Shown: one piece after another, positions 54,677 to 63,851 of the stretch
Layout: each line of letters starts with the position of its first letter
Position numbering within the stretch: position 1 is the stretch's first letter
Program-made: the position numbers and the translations under genes
Origin: Acidobacteriota bacterium
GTDB lineage: Bacteria; Acidobacteriota; Holophagae; Holophagales; Holophagaceae
DNA: 64,000 nt
Direction: 5' to 3'
Assembly: GCA_021794095.1 (NCBI GenBank)
Contig: JAJYRN010000002.1
Location: forward strand, 1-64,000
Notes under the pieces: generated by a model
Database searches by the model: none
Told to the model about the DNA's origin: nothing
The model's input: the letters and a program-made list of their open reading frames with translations, nothing else

Positions 54677-56455
54677 TCAGGAATGCGGCCGGACGGGGTC
54701 CGGCGGGAGGGAAGGGCGCTTGGCCTTCAGGAGCCGGGGCGCCAGGATGAGGGCGGTTCCGAACACCATGAAGGCAGGGAAGAGGGTCAAGGGGCGGCCT
54801 ACAGACAGGTCTTCGGCAAGGAACTTCACGACGGAAAGCCCCAGCAGCGGAAAAACAAGCCAGGTCAGTTCACTGGTGGGCCAGGGGCGGGCCAGGGCCG
54901 CGAGGGCGATGGCCGCGGCGGAAAGCACGCCCGTCCGGAAGGCCGCCAGTTGCCCTGGATCCACCCCACGGGCGCCGACGATGCGGAGACCGGCCCAGAT
55001 GCAGCCCGCGCCGACCCCGAGGACACTCAGGGCGCCCATGAGGAGCGAGGGCAGGCGGAGGCGCCAGCCCAGAGGTTCCGCGGGCCGTCGCGTCACCAGG
55101 AGGATGTGGGCTGCCGTCACGCAACCGAGCGCGGCGAGACCGATGGCCGAGGGGGCTTTGATCACCCGTGCCGAGGTGGCCAGGAAGGCCGTCGCCGCCC
55201 AGGACAGAAGGCCCGAGGCCAGGACCGTGGCCAGCAGGAACACCGCGCTCTGGAGCAGCAGCAGGGTCCGGCGCAGGCGCAGGCCCAGCAACAGGGAGGC
55301 CAGCCCAACGGCTCCGGCCGCAAGCGTGAATGCAGGCAGGGGGAGGACGATGGGGCCGCCCAGCAGCAGGAAAACCACCGCCAGGGAAGTGAAGAAGCTG
55401 AAATTGGCGCGGAGATCCTCCCGGTCCGCGGCGAAGGGGAAAGCGGTGGCATAGCAGCCGAGTCCGGCGATCAGCACGCCTGTTCCCAGAAGACCGGCTC
55501 CCGTGCCCGACACCAAGGCCACCCGGAGGGATCCGCCGAAACCGATCAACAGGACCAGCGCGCTCTGGATCACCTCAAAGGCATTGAGGGTCCGCCGCTG
55601 CTGAAGCATCCGGGCCGCGAAACTGCCCAGGTAGATCACCACCAGCCCCAGTGCCAGCCCCACGCCCAGGCGCGGGGTGATGGCCTGGTAGCCCGGCGGC
55701 GGTCCGCCCGGCCAGGCCGCGATCACGGCCAGCACCAGCACAGCCAGATCGGCCGCCAGAGCCGCGGGCCAGCGGAGCGCGTGCCAGCGGCGGCCGTAGG
55801 TGAGCCACAGGGTGCCCGCTCCGAAGGCGAGGAAGAGGGCTGTGAACCAGGCGAGGGCCTGGGTGGCCGCCATGAGGCCGAAGGCCGTGCCCAGCGCTGC
55901 GAGGGCGGCGATCCAGGCCACCGCCTTGAGGGAGCGGGCCCAGGCCACGTCCACATGCAGGATGCCCGCGATCAGCAGGCTGCCGGCGGCCATGGGTGGG
56001 GAGAGAATCCCGAAGGCGGTGGTGGATTCCCAGATCAGCGGGTAGGTGATGAGCACGGAGGCCAGGGCATAGAAGGTCGCCGGCAGGCTCGCACGGGTCC
56101 GCCAGGCCACCAGACTCCAGAGGAAAGCGTAGGCGAGACCCAGGGCCACTCCCGCGTTGCGGGGGAGGTCTCCCGCATCCGTCAGGCTGCGAAGGAAGAA
56201 GGCGCCGCCCAGGATGAGGCACACCTGTCCGGTCAGCGCGAGGAGGGATGCGAAGCCTTGCGAACCGGCCGACTCCGCCTCGGGCTCGGGCAGGGGTTGC
56301 ATCCGGGGCGGCGCTCCGCAGACAAGCTCGGCGGGCTCCGCGCCTTCCAGCCGGGTGGTGCGTGCCTCCAGGCGGGTCACCGCGGCCGTCAAGTCCTCGA
56401 CGCGAGACGTCAAGTCCGTGATCTGGGAGGCAAGCTCGGAAAGGGATGAAACCAC
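54677..56455 (-). CDS. polytopic DUF2339-like membrane protein
   Basis: A 592-aa protein with a short N-terminal coiled coil (SELASQITDLTSRVEDLTAA), a Pro/Glu linker and some sixteen or more hydrophobic spans. The layout resembles DUF2339 membrane proteins of unknown function. GTG 56455 is the start. It lies 10 nt upstream of the cytochrome gene on the same strand, so it heads the likely cytochrome/FeS/NrfD operon, although a functional link is only inferred. Confidence 0.75.
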   Translation of the reverse strand: MVSSLSELASQITDLTSRVEDLTAAVTRLEARTTRLEGAEPAELVCGAPPRMQPLPEPEAESAGSQGFASLLALTGQVCLILGGAFFLRSLTDAGDLPRNAGVALGLAYAFLWSLVAWRTRASLPATFYALASVLITYPLIWESTTAFGILSPPMAAGSLLIAGILHVDVAWARSLKAVAWIAALAALGTAFGLMAATQALAWFTALFLAFGAGTLWLTYGRRWHALRWPAALAADLAVLVLAVIAAWPGGPPPGYQAITPRLGVGLALGLVVIYLGSFAARMLQQRRTLNAFEVIQSALVLLIGFGGSLRVALVSGTGAGLLGTGVLIAGLGCYATAFPFAADREDLRANFSFFTSLAVVFLLLGGPIVLPLPAFTLAAGAVGLASLLLGLRLRRTLLLLQSAVFLLATVLASGLLSWAATAFLATSARVIKAPSAIGLAALGCVTAAHILLVTRRPAEPLGWRLRLPSLLMGALSVLGVGAGCIWAGLRIVGARGVDPGQLAAFRTGVLSAAAIALAALARPWPTSELTWLVFPLLGLSVVKFLAEDLSVGRPLTLFPAFMVFGTALILAPRLLKAKRPSLPPDPVRPHS

Positions 56456-56518
56456 AGGGGGCGCTCCCGGAAGGTGAGCAATCTGGACATCTGGGTGGGA
56501 TGGTCCCCTATGGCATGC

Positions 56519-56600
56519 CTGTTAGGACAATTCGTCAATATTTTTTAATTATTCCAAGTGATTCATGTTTAATTTTATTGTAGTTGTTTGAACAAATGAA
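56519..56600 (-). promoter_or_regulatory. AT-rich island upstream of the DUF2339-cytochrome-NrfD operon
   Basis: About 80 bp of strongly AT-rich DNA (including TATTTTTTAATTATT) lie in the 199-bp spacer between the aminotransferase 3' end and the operon start. It includes TTGTT-TG-AACAA (56584-56595), an inverted repeat that might bind a regulator, and a minus-strand TTGACG that could be a -35. No gene was found in it. It most probably holds the operon promoter. Confidence 0.45.
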
Positions 56601-56654
56601 AGAAGTTGGCCGGACCCGCGCAAAGAGGGCCCGAAAACCGCACAGTGCCGATGG

Positions 56655-57812
56655 TCACAACCTGGGCAGCGCCCTTGCGAGTCCTTCCCTGAACACGGTT
56701 TCCGGCGTCAGCAGGCTCAGGACCAGATGTCCGTCTGCGGGCAGGTCGAAGAATGAACCGGGATGGGCCAGCACGCCGGTTTCGCGCAGCAGGCGGCAGG
56801 CGCAGGCTTCATCGCCCTCCAGGGCGGGGCGGCGGAGCAGCACCGACCAGCCGCCCTCCACGGGCAGGCGGGACAGCTGGGGATGGGCCGCCAGGGAGGC
56901 ATCGAGGGCGCGCAGATTCGCCCGCAGGCGCCGCCGCACCTGCGCTTGGAGGCTGGGCGCCAGGGCGAGCAGGGCCGGCGCGGCGGCCTGGGCCGAGGCC
57001 GAGACCGAGAGGTACTGGTCCGCCAGGAACGCCAGGGCCTCCAGGTGGTCCGCGGCTCCAGGGCCGCGAACGGCGATCCAGCCCAGCTTCACCTGGGGCA
57101 GGGCGGCGATCTTGCTCAGGCCCGAGAGCAGGAACAGGGGGCAGGGCGGATCGCGCTCCTCCAGCGTCGTGCTCAAGGCATCGCCCGCTGCCTCCAGCGC
57201 GTAGTCAGAGAACACCTCGTCCACCAGGAGGGCCAGGTTGCGCCGGGCGCAGAGGTCCGTGAGGGCTTTCCACTCGGTTTTTGACAGGAACTGTCCGGTG
57301 GGATTGTTGGGGTTTACCACCACCACGGCACAGGTCCGCTCCGAAACAGCGGCCTCCAGGGCCCCCAGGTCCAGGTGCCACCGCTCATGGAAGTAGGAGG
57401 ACACGGGCCTGGCCACCATGCCCTCCAGTCGCGCGAGCCAGTCGAACAGAGGGTAGCTGGGGCTTGGCACCAGCACCTCATCACTCGGGTTCCCCAGCAG
57501 CTTGAAGAGCAGGGCATAGCCTTCGCTGGTGGAGGCGGTCAGGAGAAGATCTTCGGCGCGGAGGCCGTGGCCATGGTAGGAGGCGATGGCCTGGCGGGCG
57601 GTGGGGGCTCCCTGGGGGTCGGCCGCGTACCTGAGGACGGAGGGCGCCGACAGCGCTGACCGGATCTCCGCTTCCGGGTAATCGAAGCCGCAGGCGGTGG
57701 GGTTGGAGGCCGTCAAATCCAGCACCTCCAGGCCGGCGGCCCGCCGTTCCGCCAGCAGCTGGGACAAAGGATTGGGTTCGAAATGGTCTGGCAGGCGTGA
57801 GGAGCGGCGCAT
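56655..57812 (-). CDS. fold-type I aminotransferase
   Basis: A 385-aa class I/II PLP aminotransferase. LDLTASNPTACGFDYP, TASTSEGYALLFKLLGNPSDEVLVPSP-type sequence (57490-57540), VVVVNPNNPTGQFLS, LLVDEVFSDYAL and the PLP-lysine motif LSGLSKIAALPQVKLGW are seen. A late Arg in the small domain would bind the substrate carboxylate. Substrate is unknown (aspartate, alanine or aromatic). ATG 57812 starts MRRSSRLPDHFEPN; upstream extension overlaps the divergent elbB region. Confidence 0.88.
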   Translation of the reverse strand: MRRSSRLPDHFEPNPLSQLLAERRAAGLEVLDLTASNPTACGFDYPEAEIRSALSAPSVLRYAADPQGAPTARQAIASYHGHGLRAEDLLLTASTSEGYALLFKLLGNPSDEVLVPSPSYPLFDWLARLEGMVARPVSSYFHERWHLDLGALEAAVSERTCAVVVVNPNNPTGQFLSKTEWKALTDLCARRNLALLVDEVFSDYALEAAGDALSTTLEERDPPCPLFLLSGLSKIAALPQVKLGWIAVRGPGAADHLEALAFLADQYLSVSASAQAAAPALLALAPSLQAQVRRRLRANLRALDASLAAHPQLSRLPVEGGWSVLLRRPALEGDEACACRLLRETGVLAHPGSFFDLPADGHLVLSLLTPETVFREGLARALPRL

Positions 57813-57882
57813 GAATTCAGGGTAAGGGAAGGTCGGGGCTGGTTCCGGGTGGATAATCGGCCCAGATCTTCCGGAGGCTCCC

Positions 57883-58560
57883 ATGGCGAAGACACCCAAG
57901 GTGGCGGTGCTGCTGGCCGGCTGCGGCCATCTCGATGGCGCAGAGGTGCGCGAGGCCGTCCTCACCCTGCTGGCCCTGGATCAGCATGGCGCCTCCTTCC
58001 AGTGCATCGCGCCCAACGCCGACCAGCACCATGTCGTCAACCACGCCACCGGTGAGCCCGTGCCCGGGGCCCGGCGCAACATTCTGGAAGAATCCAGCCG
58101 CATCGCCCGCGTGGGGCAGTGCCTCGACCTGGCCAGCGCTAAGGCTGGCGAGTACGACGCGCTCCTGATGCCTGGAGGCTATGGCGTGGCCAAGAACCAC
58201 TGCAGTTTCGCTTTCAAGGGCGCGGAAGCCGAGGTGCGGCCCGACGTGGCGGCCTTCGTCCGGGCCTTCTTCGAGGCGAAGAAGCCCGTGGGCGCCATCT
58301 GCATCGCCCCGGCCCTGGTGGCCCTGGCCCTTTCCGGCCGAGAATGCACGGAACTGACCCTCGGCAACGACGCGGGCTGCACGACCGCCCTTGCGAAGCT
58401 GGGCCAGCACCCGAGGGATACGGCCAGCGCCCGGGAGATTGTCGTGGATGAGGCCCACAAGCTCGTCACCACCCCCGCCTACATGTTCGACGATGCCCGC
58501 CTGAGCGATGTCTGGACCGGCATCGAACGCTGCGTGGCAGAAGTGCTGCGGCGCTGCTGA
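57883..58560 (+). CDS. elbB: ElbB-like glyoxalase (DJ-1/PfpI superfamily)
   Basis: A 225-aa protein matching ElbB (isoprenoid biosynthesis protein with amidotransferase-like domain): VAVLLAGCGHLDGAEVREAV, QHHVVNHATGEP, NILEESSRIARG-like, DALLMPGGYGVAKN, the nucleophile Cys in AICIAPALV, and TPAYMFDDARLSDVWTGIERCV at the end. ElbB has glyoxalase activity; its link to isoprenoid synthesis is indirect. It lies 15 nt upstream of the acyl-CoA dehydrogenase gene. Confidence 0.93.
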   Translation: MAKTPKVAVLLAGCGHLDGAEVREAVLTLLALDQHGASFQCIAPNADQHHVVNHATGEPVPGARRNILEESSRIARVGQCLDLASAKAGEYDALLMPGGYGVAKNHCSFAFKGAEAEVRPDVAAFVRAFFEAKKPVGAICIAPALVALALSGRECTELTLGNDAGCTTALAKLGQHPRDTASAREIVVDEAHKLVTTPAYMFDDARLSDVWTGIERCVAEVLRRC

Positions 58561-58575
58561 GACCCCGGAGGCCCC

Positions 58576-59832
58576 ATGCCCATCTTCCCCGCGGAACTGC
58601 TGGAGCCGGACGCCCGCGCGGTGCGCGATGAGGCCCGGGCCTTCGCCTCGTCCATTCCCCGCCAGCTCCTGCTGGACATGGATGCGGAGCGGGTGCGCTA
58701 TCCGAAGGATTTCCTGGTGGAGGCGGGACGCCGGAACCTGCTGGGCCTGCGCTTTCCAGAGGCCTATGGGGGCCGGGGGCTCCCCTGGACCGCGGAACTG
58801 GCGGCCCTGGAGGAGGTGGGGGTACTCGGGACCGCCCTGGGCTGCCTCTACTCCCTGGTGTCCATCGTGGGCGAGGCGCTGGTGCAGTTCGGCACGGAGG
58901 AACAGAAGCGCCGGTATCTGGCCCCCATGATCGCCGGCACCCTGACGGCGGCCGAGGCCCTGACGGAGCCCCGGGGCGGATCGGATTTCTTCGGGGCGGC
59001 CACCCGGGCCATCCGCGACGGGGATGCCTTCGTGCTCGATGGCCAGAAGCGGTTCGTGGTGGGCGCGGAGGGGGCCGATCTCTTCCTGGTGTATGCCCGC
59101 ACCGCCGAGGATGGCGACCCCCGGAAGGCCATCACCGCCTTCCTGGTGGAGCGGGGCGATGGCGTGACCGTCGAGCATGTCTATGGCCTGATGGGCACCC
59201 GGGGCGGCGGCACGGGGCGGCTGCGGTTCCGGGGCTGCCGGGTGCCTGTGGGCCGGGTGCTCGGCGGCGAGACGGGCATCGGCCAGGGTGCTGCTGTCTT
59301 CGACCAGATGATGATTCCCGAGCGCATGACCAGCGCCGGAGGCGCCCTGGGCATGGCCCGCGCGGGCCTGGAGATCGCCGCGCGGTACGCCGCCAAGCGC
59401 AAGGCCTTCGGCCAGGAGATCCGCCGCTTCGAGGGCGTCTCGTTCAAGCTCGCCGAATCCCTCACGCAGCTGGAGGCCGCCCGGGCCCTGTGCCGCGAGA
59501 CGGGCCGGGCCATCGGTCACGGCGGCATCCCGGCGGGCCGCGTCCGCCGCATGGTGTCGGAATCCAAGAAGTTCGCCACGGAGACGGCCTGGAGCGTTGT
59601 GAACCACGCCATGCAGGTGATGGGCGGCATCGGCTACACGAACGTCTATCCCATCGAACGTCTGCTCCGCGACATCCGGCTCATCACCATCTGGACCGGC
59701 ACCAACGAGATCATGGATCTCGTCATCCAGCACGAGTTCTACCGGGAGTTCCTGAAGGCCCCGGCCCTGGGGCGCGATCTGGAGGCCGACGCCGAGAACG
59801 CCGAGGCGCCAGAGGAGAAGATCTACGAGTGA
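58576..59832 (+). CDS. acyl-CoA dehydrogenase
   Basis: A 418-aa flavoprotein of the ACAD family. [15 protein letters not shown], the FAD/substrate block [61 protein letters not shown] and IWTGTNEIM are typical. It oxidises an acyl-CoA and passes electrons to ETF (etfBA at 16621). Substrate chain length cannot be set from sequence. It has an elongated Glu-rich C-terminus ([15 protein letters not shown]). Confidence 0.93.
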   Translation: MPIFPAELLEPDARAVRDEARAFASSIPRQLLLDMDAERVRYPKDFLVEAGRRNLLGLRFPEAYGGRGLPWTAELAALEEVGVLGTALGCLYSLVSIVGEALVQFGTEEQKRRYLAPMIAGTLTAAEALTEPRGGSDFFGAATRAIRDGDAFVLDGQKRFVVGAEGADLFLVYARTAEDGDPRKAITAFLVERGDGVTVEHVYGLMGTRGGGTGRLRFRGCRVPVGRVLGGETGIGQGAAVFDQMMIPERMTSAGGALGMARAGLEIAARYAAKRKAFGQEIRRFEGVSFKLAESLTQLEAARALCRETGRAIGHGGIPAGRVRRMVSESKKFATETAWSVVNHAMQVMGGIGYTNVYPIERLLRDIRLITIWTGTNEIMDLVIQHEFYREFLKAPALGRDLEADAENAEAPEEKIYE

Positions 59833-59833
59833 G

Positions 59834-59871
59834 GGCTCATCCCTCGCCGTCGCGGCGGGGGTGGATGAGCC
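59834..59871. terminator. convergent-gene hairpin
   Basis: GGCTCATCC (59834-59842) pairs perfectly with 59863-59871, and an inner GC-rich stem can extend it. It lies where the acyl-CoA dehydrogenase and the convergent 246-aa gene end, and includes the latter's stop codon. It is a probable bidirectional terminator. Confidence 0.6.
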
Positions 59872-60577
59872 GGCGGAGGGCCGGGGTGATGGTCCGGCTG
59901 GCGGCGAGGATGCGGGTCTCGTCGTCCAGCGCGCGGATCCAGGGCACCGCATGGCCCAGGGCCAGACCGGAATCGGGCCGGGTGAGGCTGCGGTCCAGGG
60001 CCTGGAGCACTGCCTCGGCCACGGGGCCGGTCTCCCGCCAGCGGGAGGCGGCCAGGGCCTCGGCCTGGACCGGCCTGAGGGGGGGCTGGATGAGCGCCAC
60101 CAGCGGATCGAGGCCCAGTTTCGGATGCTGGAGGAAGGCCGCCAGAACCCCCTCGACGGGGGCCTGCCAGACCAGTCCCCAGAGCGGGCGCGGGGCGTGG
60201 AGGGCCAGGCTCCGCCGTTCGCCCAGGGTCATGCCCGTCCAGAGCTGCCGGAGTTTCTCCGTGGCCTGTTGCCGGGCCTGGGGATGGGCGGCGGCGTCCT
60301 CCGCCACGGCGGCCAGGGCCCGCCAGGGGAGCCGCCCCAGGAGTGTGGTGCGCAGGTGGGCTGGCGCCTGGGGGTGCTGGGCGATCCAGCGCAGCAGCAG
60401 GGGGCGCTTCCGGAGTTCCGGCAGGGCGGCGGCCGCTTCCAGCCATCCCGGGGGCGGCTCCGGGTGGCGCAGCAGACGCAGGAACCGGGGCCAGGGCAGC
60501 TCGGGCGGCAAGGACCAGTGGGTGGACGGGGAAGGCGGCACCCGGCAAGTGTAGACGCGCCTCTTGCCCGAAATCAT
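59837..60577 (-). CDS. helical protein of unknown function
   Basis: A 246-aa soluble protein with high Leu, Pro, Arg and Trp. Repeated helical units (LPELRKRPLLLRWIAQHPQAP, LPWRALAAVAEDAAAHPQAR, HAPRPLWGLVWQAPVEGVLAAF) suggest a HEAT- or ARM-like solenoid. No known motif was recognised. The ATG at 60577 has no clear ribosome site, so the start could lie slightly downstream. It is divergent from the sensor kinase by 30 nt. Confidence 0.6.
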   Translation of the reverse strand: MISGKRRVYTCRVPPSPSTHWSLPPELPWPRFLRLLRHPEPPPGWLEAAAALPELRKRPLLLRWIAQHPQAPAHLRTTLLGRLPWRALAAVAEDAAAHPQARQQATEKLRQLWTGMTLGERRSLALHAPRPLWGLVWQAPVEGVLAAFLQHPKLGLDPLVALIQPPLRPVQAEALAASRWRETGPVAEAVLQALDRSLTRPDSGLALGHAVPWIRALDDETRILAASRTITPALRRLIHPRRDGEG

Positions 60578-60607
60578 CCCGCCGGGAGGGATGCCCGAAA
60601 GGGGGGT

Positions 60608-63600
60608 ATGCGTCCCAGTTGGTTCGGCACCCTGTGCCTCGCGATGGTGCTGACGGCCGCTTCAGCGGCTGAGGCTGCCCCGGAATGGCTTGGCCGCGGG
60701 GCGCTGGCGGTGCAGCGCTACGGAGAACGCGAGGGCCTGCCCAACCAGACGGTCTATGCGATCGCCCAGGGGCCCGATGGCCGCCTGTGGGTGGGGACCG
60801 TGGATGGGGCTGCTTCGTTCGATGGGCGCACCTGGCGCCCCATGGCCCTTCCCCCCGGAAGCGGGTCCGATTGGGTGCGGGCGGTCCTCCCGGCCCGGGA
60901 CGGATCCGTCTGGTTCGGAACTCAGGATGCGGGCCTGTGGCAATGGCGGGCCGGATCCTGGATCCACCACGATGCCCGGGAGGGCCTGCCCTTCACGCGC
61001 ATCAACACGCTGTTGGAGACCCGGAGCGCATCGGGGGTTTCGACCATCTGGGCCGGAAGCGGGGGCCAGGGACTGGGGCAGTGGGATGGGCACCACTGGC
61101 GGATCCTGGATCACCGTGAGGGTCTTCCGGGCGATGCCATCTGGCAGCTTCGCGAACTGCCCGATCCCGAAGGCGGGCGCTCCGTCTGGGTCTGCACCCA
61201 GACGGGCCTGGTCCGCATCAAGCATGGCCAGATCCTGAAGACGCCGGAGCTGGACGGCTTCAAGGGCTGGGATACCGGCGACATCCTCACCGAGAACGGG
61301 CCCGGGGGATTCCATGCCTGGGTGGCCAGCTGGGATCACGGCCTCGTGGCCTGGGACGGCCGCCGCTGGCGTCTGGAAGGGCCGCGGGAGGGCTTCCCCG
61401 CCGTGCGGCCCATCTGCCTTGCCCGGACCCAGCCACCGGGCCAGGCGCCCATTCTCTGGGTGGGAACCTACAACGAAGGGCTGCTCTGGCGGCGGGGACA
61501 GGGCGCCTGGCACACCTGGCCCGCGCAGGCGGGGGGCGCGGGCAACGGCGTGTACGCCCTGCTCGGGACAGCCGGCCGTCCGGGTCTCTGGGCCGGGTTC
61601 CTGGGCAAGGGATTGGTGGCGCTGGATGCCCAGGGCTGGGGAGTGGTGCCTGAACCGCCCGGTCTCGCGGGGGCCCTGGTCTATGCGTTTGCCGAGACCC
61701 GGGATGAGGGCGGCAGCTTCTGGATGGGGACCAAGGCCGGTGTGGCGCAATGGGCCCGGGGACGGTGGCGCCTCGCCACGCACCGCCAGGGGCTGGCCGG
61801 GGACTGGGTGGAAAGCCTTTGCCCGACCGCCGCGTTCGGCGCGCCGGGCCTCCTGGCGGGCGGGGTGGGCGGCTTGTCGTTGTGGCAGAAGGGGCACTGG
61901 CGCCGCGTAGCGGTGCCTGGCTTCTCCATCGGCGAAGTCCAGACCCTCCTCGAGACCCGCCCGGGTGCTGCGGCACCCGGCCTCTGGGTCGGGACCAGCA
62001 CCCAGGGCCTCCTGGTCCGGTCCGGGGGGCGCTGGCGTCGCCTGGGGAAGGCTGAAGGGCTGCCCTCCGAGAATGTGTTCTGCCTGCACGAGACCCTGGA
62101 GCCCGGCCACAGCCTCTGGGCTGGGTTCCGGGGCGGCGGGCTCGCCCGACTGCACGGGGGACGTTGGACGACCTACGGGGTGAAGGATGGCCTGCCCGCA
62201 GCCTCGATTTACGCCCTCGAAGACACCCGCGTGCCATCCGGCGTGCGGCTCTGGGCGGCGACACCCGGCGGCGGCTTGGCGTGGCTGGATGTGGATCGCC
62301 CCGGTGCGGCCTGGCACCACCTGGACCGCCTGACCCGGCCGGCCCTGCCGGTCGAGACCCTCATGGGCCTCGCGAAGGATCCGCAGGGGCGCCTCTACCT
62401 CACCTCGACCCGGGGTGTCGTCCGGCTCACCCTCCCGCCCGGCACAGAGGATCAACCCGAGGCGTGGCGGATCGAGACGTTCACCCAGGGGGACGGGCTC
62501 CCCGCCGACAGCTGTGTTTCCGGCGCCGCCTACACCGATGTCCAGGGTCGGATCTGGGTCGGTACCGCCCGCGGTGTGGCCTTGTTCGATCCCGCGCGGG
62601 AGACGCCGCCCGCGCCCCTGCCTGCCCTCGTGCTGGAAGGGGTCTCCGTGGATGGCGCCCCGCAGGCGGCGGGCGCTCCGGTGGTCCTGGGCTACCGCCA
62701 GCACCGCCTCCGCCTCGACTTCGCCCTGCCGGTGTACCACCGGGCCGAGGATGTCCGCTATCGCACCCAGGTCCTCGGGCTCGAGGACCATCCCTCGGCG
62801 TGGACGCCCGAGAACCGGTGGGATCTCACGGCGCTGCCCAGCGGCTCCTATGAACTCTGGATCCAGGCCCGGGATGCGCATGGCCGGCTGACGGAGCCTC
62901 TCCTTCTGCGGGTTCGCGTGACGGCGCCGCCCTGGCGTCGGCCCGCGGCCTACGCAGCCTACGGGCTCGCCCTGGCCGGGCTGATCCTGCTGGTCTTCCG
63001 CCTGCGCACCCGGTGGCTGCGGGAGCAGAACCGGCAGCTGGACCAGCGGGTCCGCGAGGGTGTGGCCGAAATCGAGCGGCAGAGCTCGGTCCTGGAACGC
63101 GCCAACCAGCGGCTGCTGGATCTCAATGAAGAGAAGTCGCGCATGCTGTCCATGGTGGCCCACGATCTGAGGAACCCGCTCTCGGGCATCCAGCTGCGAG
63201 CGGAACAGCTCCTGGTCGAAGGCACCTGCGGCCAGCCGGATTGGCTTCAGGGCATCCTCCAGGCGGCGGACCAGATGGGGGCGCTCGTGGATCGCATCCT
63301 GGAGGTTGCGGCCCTGGACAGTGGGCGCGTGGGGATGGAATCGGTGCCCCTGGATGCGCAGGCCATCGCCCGCAAGACCCTGGATGAATTCCAGCCCAAG
63401 GCGGTGGCGAAGGGATTCGGCATTGCCCTCCATGTGACGAGCCCCCTGCCGCTGCTGCGGGGCGATCCGTTCTTCTTCAAGGCGGTCCTCGACAACCTGG
63501 TGTCGAACGCGGTGAAGTTCACCCCGGCCGGGGATCCCCGGCGCACGGTGCAGCTCCGCCTCGCCCCCGGCCTGATCGAGGTGGAGGATCAAGGGCCGGG

Positions 63601-63823
63601 CTTCCTGGCGGAGGATCTGCCCAAGGCGTTCGGGGCCTTCGTGCGCCTCAGCGCACGCCCGACTGGGGGCGAGCCCAGCAGCGGCCTGGGGCTCTCGCTG
63701 GTGAAAACCCTGGTCGAGCGCATGGGGGGACGCGTGGAATTGGCCAGCGCCCCGGGGCAGGGCGCCACGTTCCGCCTCCATCTGCCGTTGGATGCTTCCG
63801 GTGATGCGCCGGGAACCTCCTGA
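60608..63823 (+). CDS. two-component-regulator-propeller sensor histidine kinase
   Basis: A 1071-aa membrane kinase. A signal peptide (LCLAMVLTAASAAEA) is followed by a periplasmic beta-propeller of many Reg_prop units (GPDGRLWVGTVDGAASFDG, ARDGSVWFGTQDAGLWQW, GRIWVGTARGVALFD), a Y_Y_Y domain (LDFALPVYHRAEDVRYR...LPSGSYELWIQARDAHG), one span (AAYGLALAGLILLVFRLR), a coiled coil, HisKA with His852 in MVAHDLRNPLSGIQ, and HATPase_c (LDNLVSNAVKF, DQGPGF, SGLGLSLVKTLVERMGG). No receiver domain is fused. ATG 60608 gives the signal peptide. Similar sensors respond to oligosaccharides in Bacteroidetes; the ligand here is unknown. Confidence 0.93.
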   Translation: MRPSWFGTLCLAMVLTAASAAEAAPEWLGRGALAVQRYGEREGLPNQTVYAIAQGPDGRLWVGTVDGAASFDGRTWRPMALPPGSGSDWVRAVLPARDGSVWFGTQDAGLWQWRAGSWIHHDAREGLPFTRINTLLETRSASGVSTIWAGSGGQGLGQWDGHHWRILDHREGLPGDAIWQLRELPDPEGGRSVWVCTQTGLVRIKHGQILKTPELDGFKGWDTGDILTENGPGGFHAWVASWDHGLVAWDGRRWRLEGPREGFPAVRPICLARTQPPGQAPILWVGTYNEGLLWRRGQGAWHTWPAQAGGAGNGVYALLGTAGRPGLWAGFLGKGLVALDAQGWGVVPEPPGLAGALVYAFAETRDEGGSFWMGTKAGVAQWARGRWRLATHRQGLAGDWVESLCPTAAFGAPGLLAGGVGGLSLWQKGHWRRVAVPGFSIGEVQTLLETRPGAAAPGLWVGTSTQGLLVRSGGRWRRLGKAEGLPSENVFCLHETLEPGHSLWAGFRGGGLARLHGGRWTTYGVKDGLPAASIYALEDTRVPSGVRLWAATPGGGLAWLDVDRPGAAWHHLDRLTRPALPVETLMGLAKDPQGRLYLTSTRGVVRLTLPPGTEDQPEAWRIETFTQGDGLPADSCVSGAAYTDVQGRIWVGTARGVALFDPARETPPAPLPALVLEGVSVDGAPQAAGAPVVLGYRQHRLRLDFALPVYHRAEDVRYRTQVLGLEDHPSAWTPENRWDLTALPSGSYELWIQARDAHGRLTEPLLLRVRVTAPPWRRPAAYAAYGLALAGLILLVFRLRTRWLREQNRQLDQRVREGVAEIERQSSVLERANQRLLDLNEEKSRMLSMVAHDLRNPLSGIQLRAEQLLVEGTCGQPDWLQGILQAADQMGALVDRILEVAALDSGRVGMESVPLDAQAIARKTLDEFQPKAVAKGFGIALHVTSPLPLLRGDPFFFKAVLDNLVSNAVKFTPAGDPRRTVQLRLAPGLIEVEDQGPGFLAEDLPKAFGAFVRLSARPTGGEPSSGLGLSLVKTLVERMGGRVELASAPGQGATFRLHLPLDASGDAPGTS

Positions 63824-63851
63824 ACACCCCTCCTTCGGGCACACTGTCTCC

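Noticed and set aside
56584-57204. Plus-strand frame across the aminotransferase gene
   Set aside because: Arg/Ser/Pro-rich composition typical of a shadow; the minus-strand aminotransferase explains the region.
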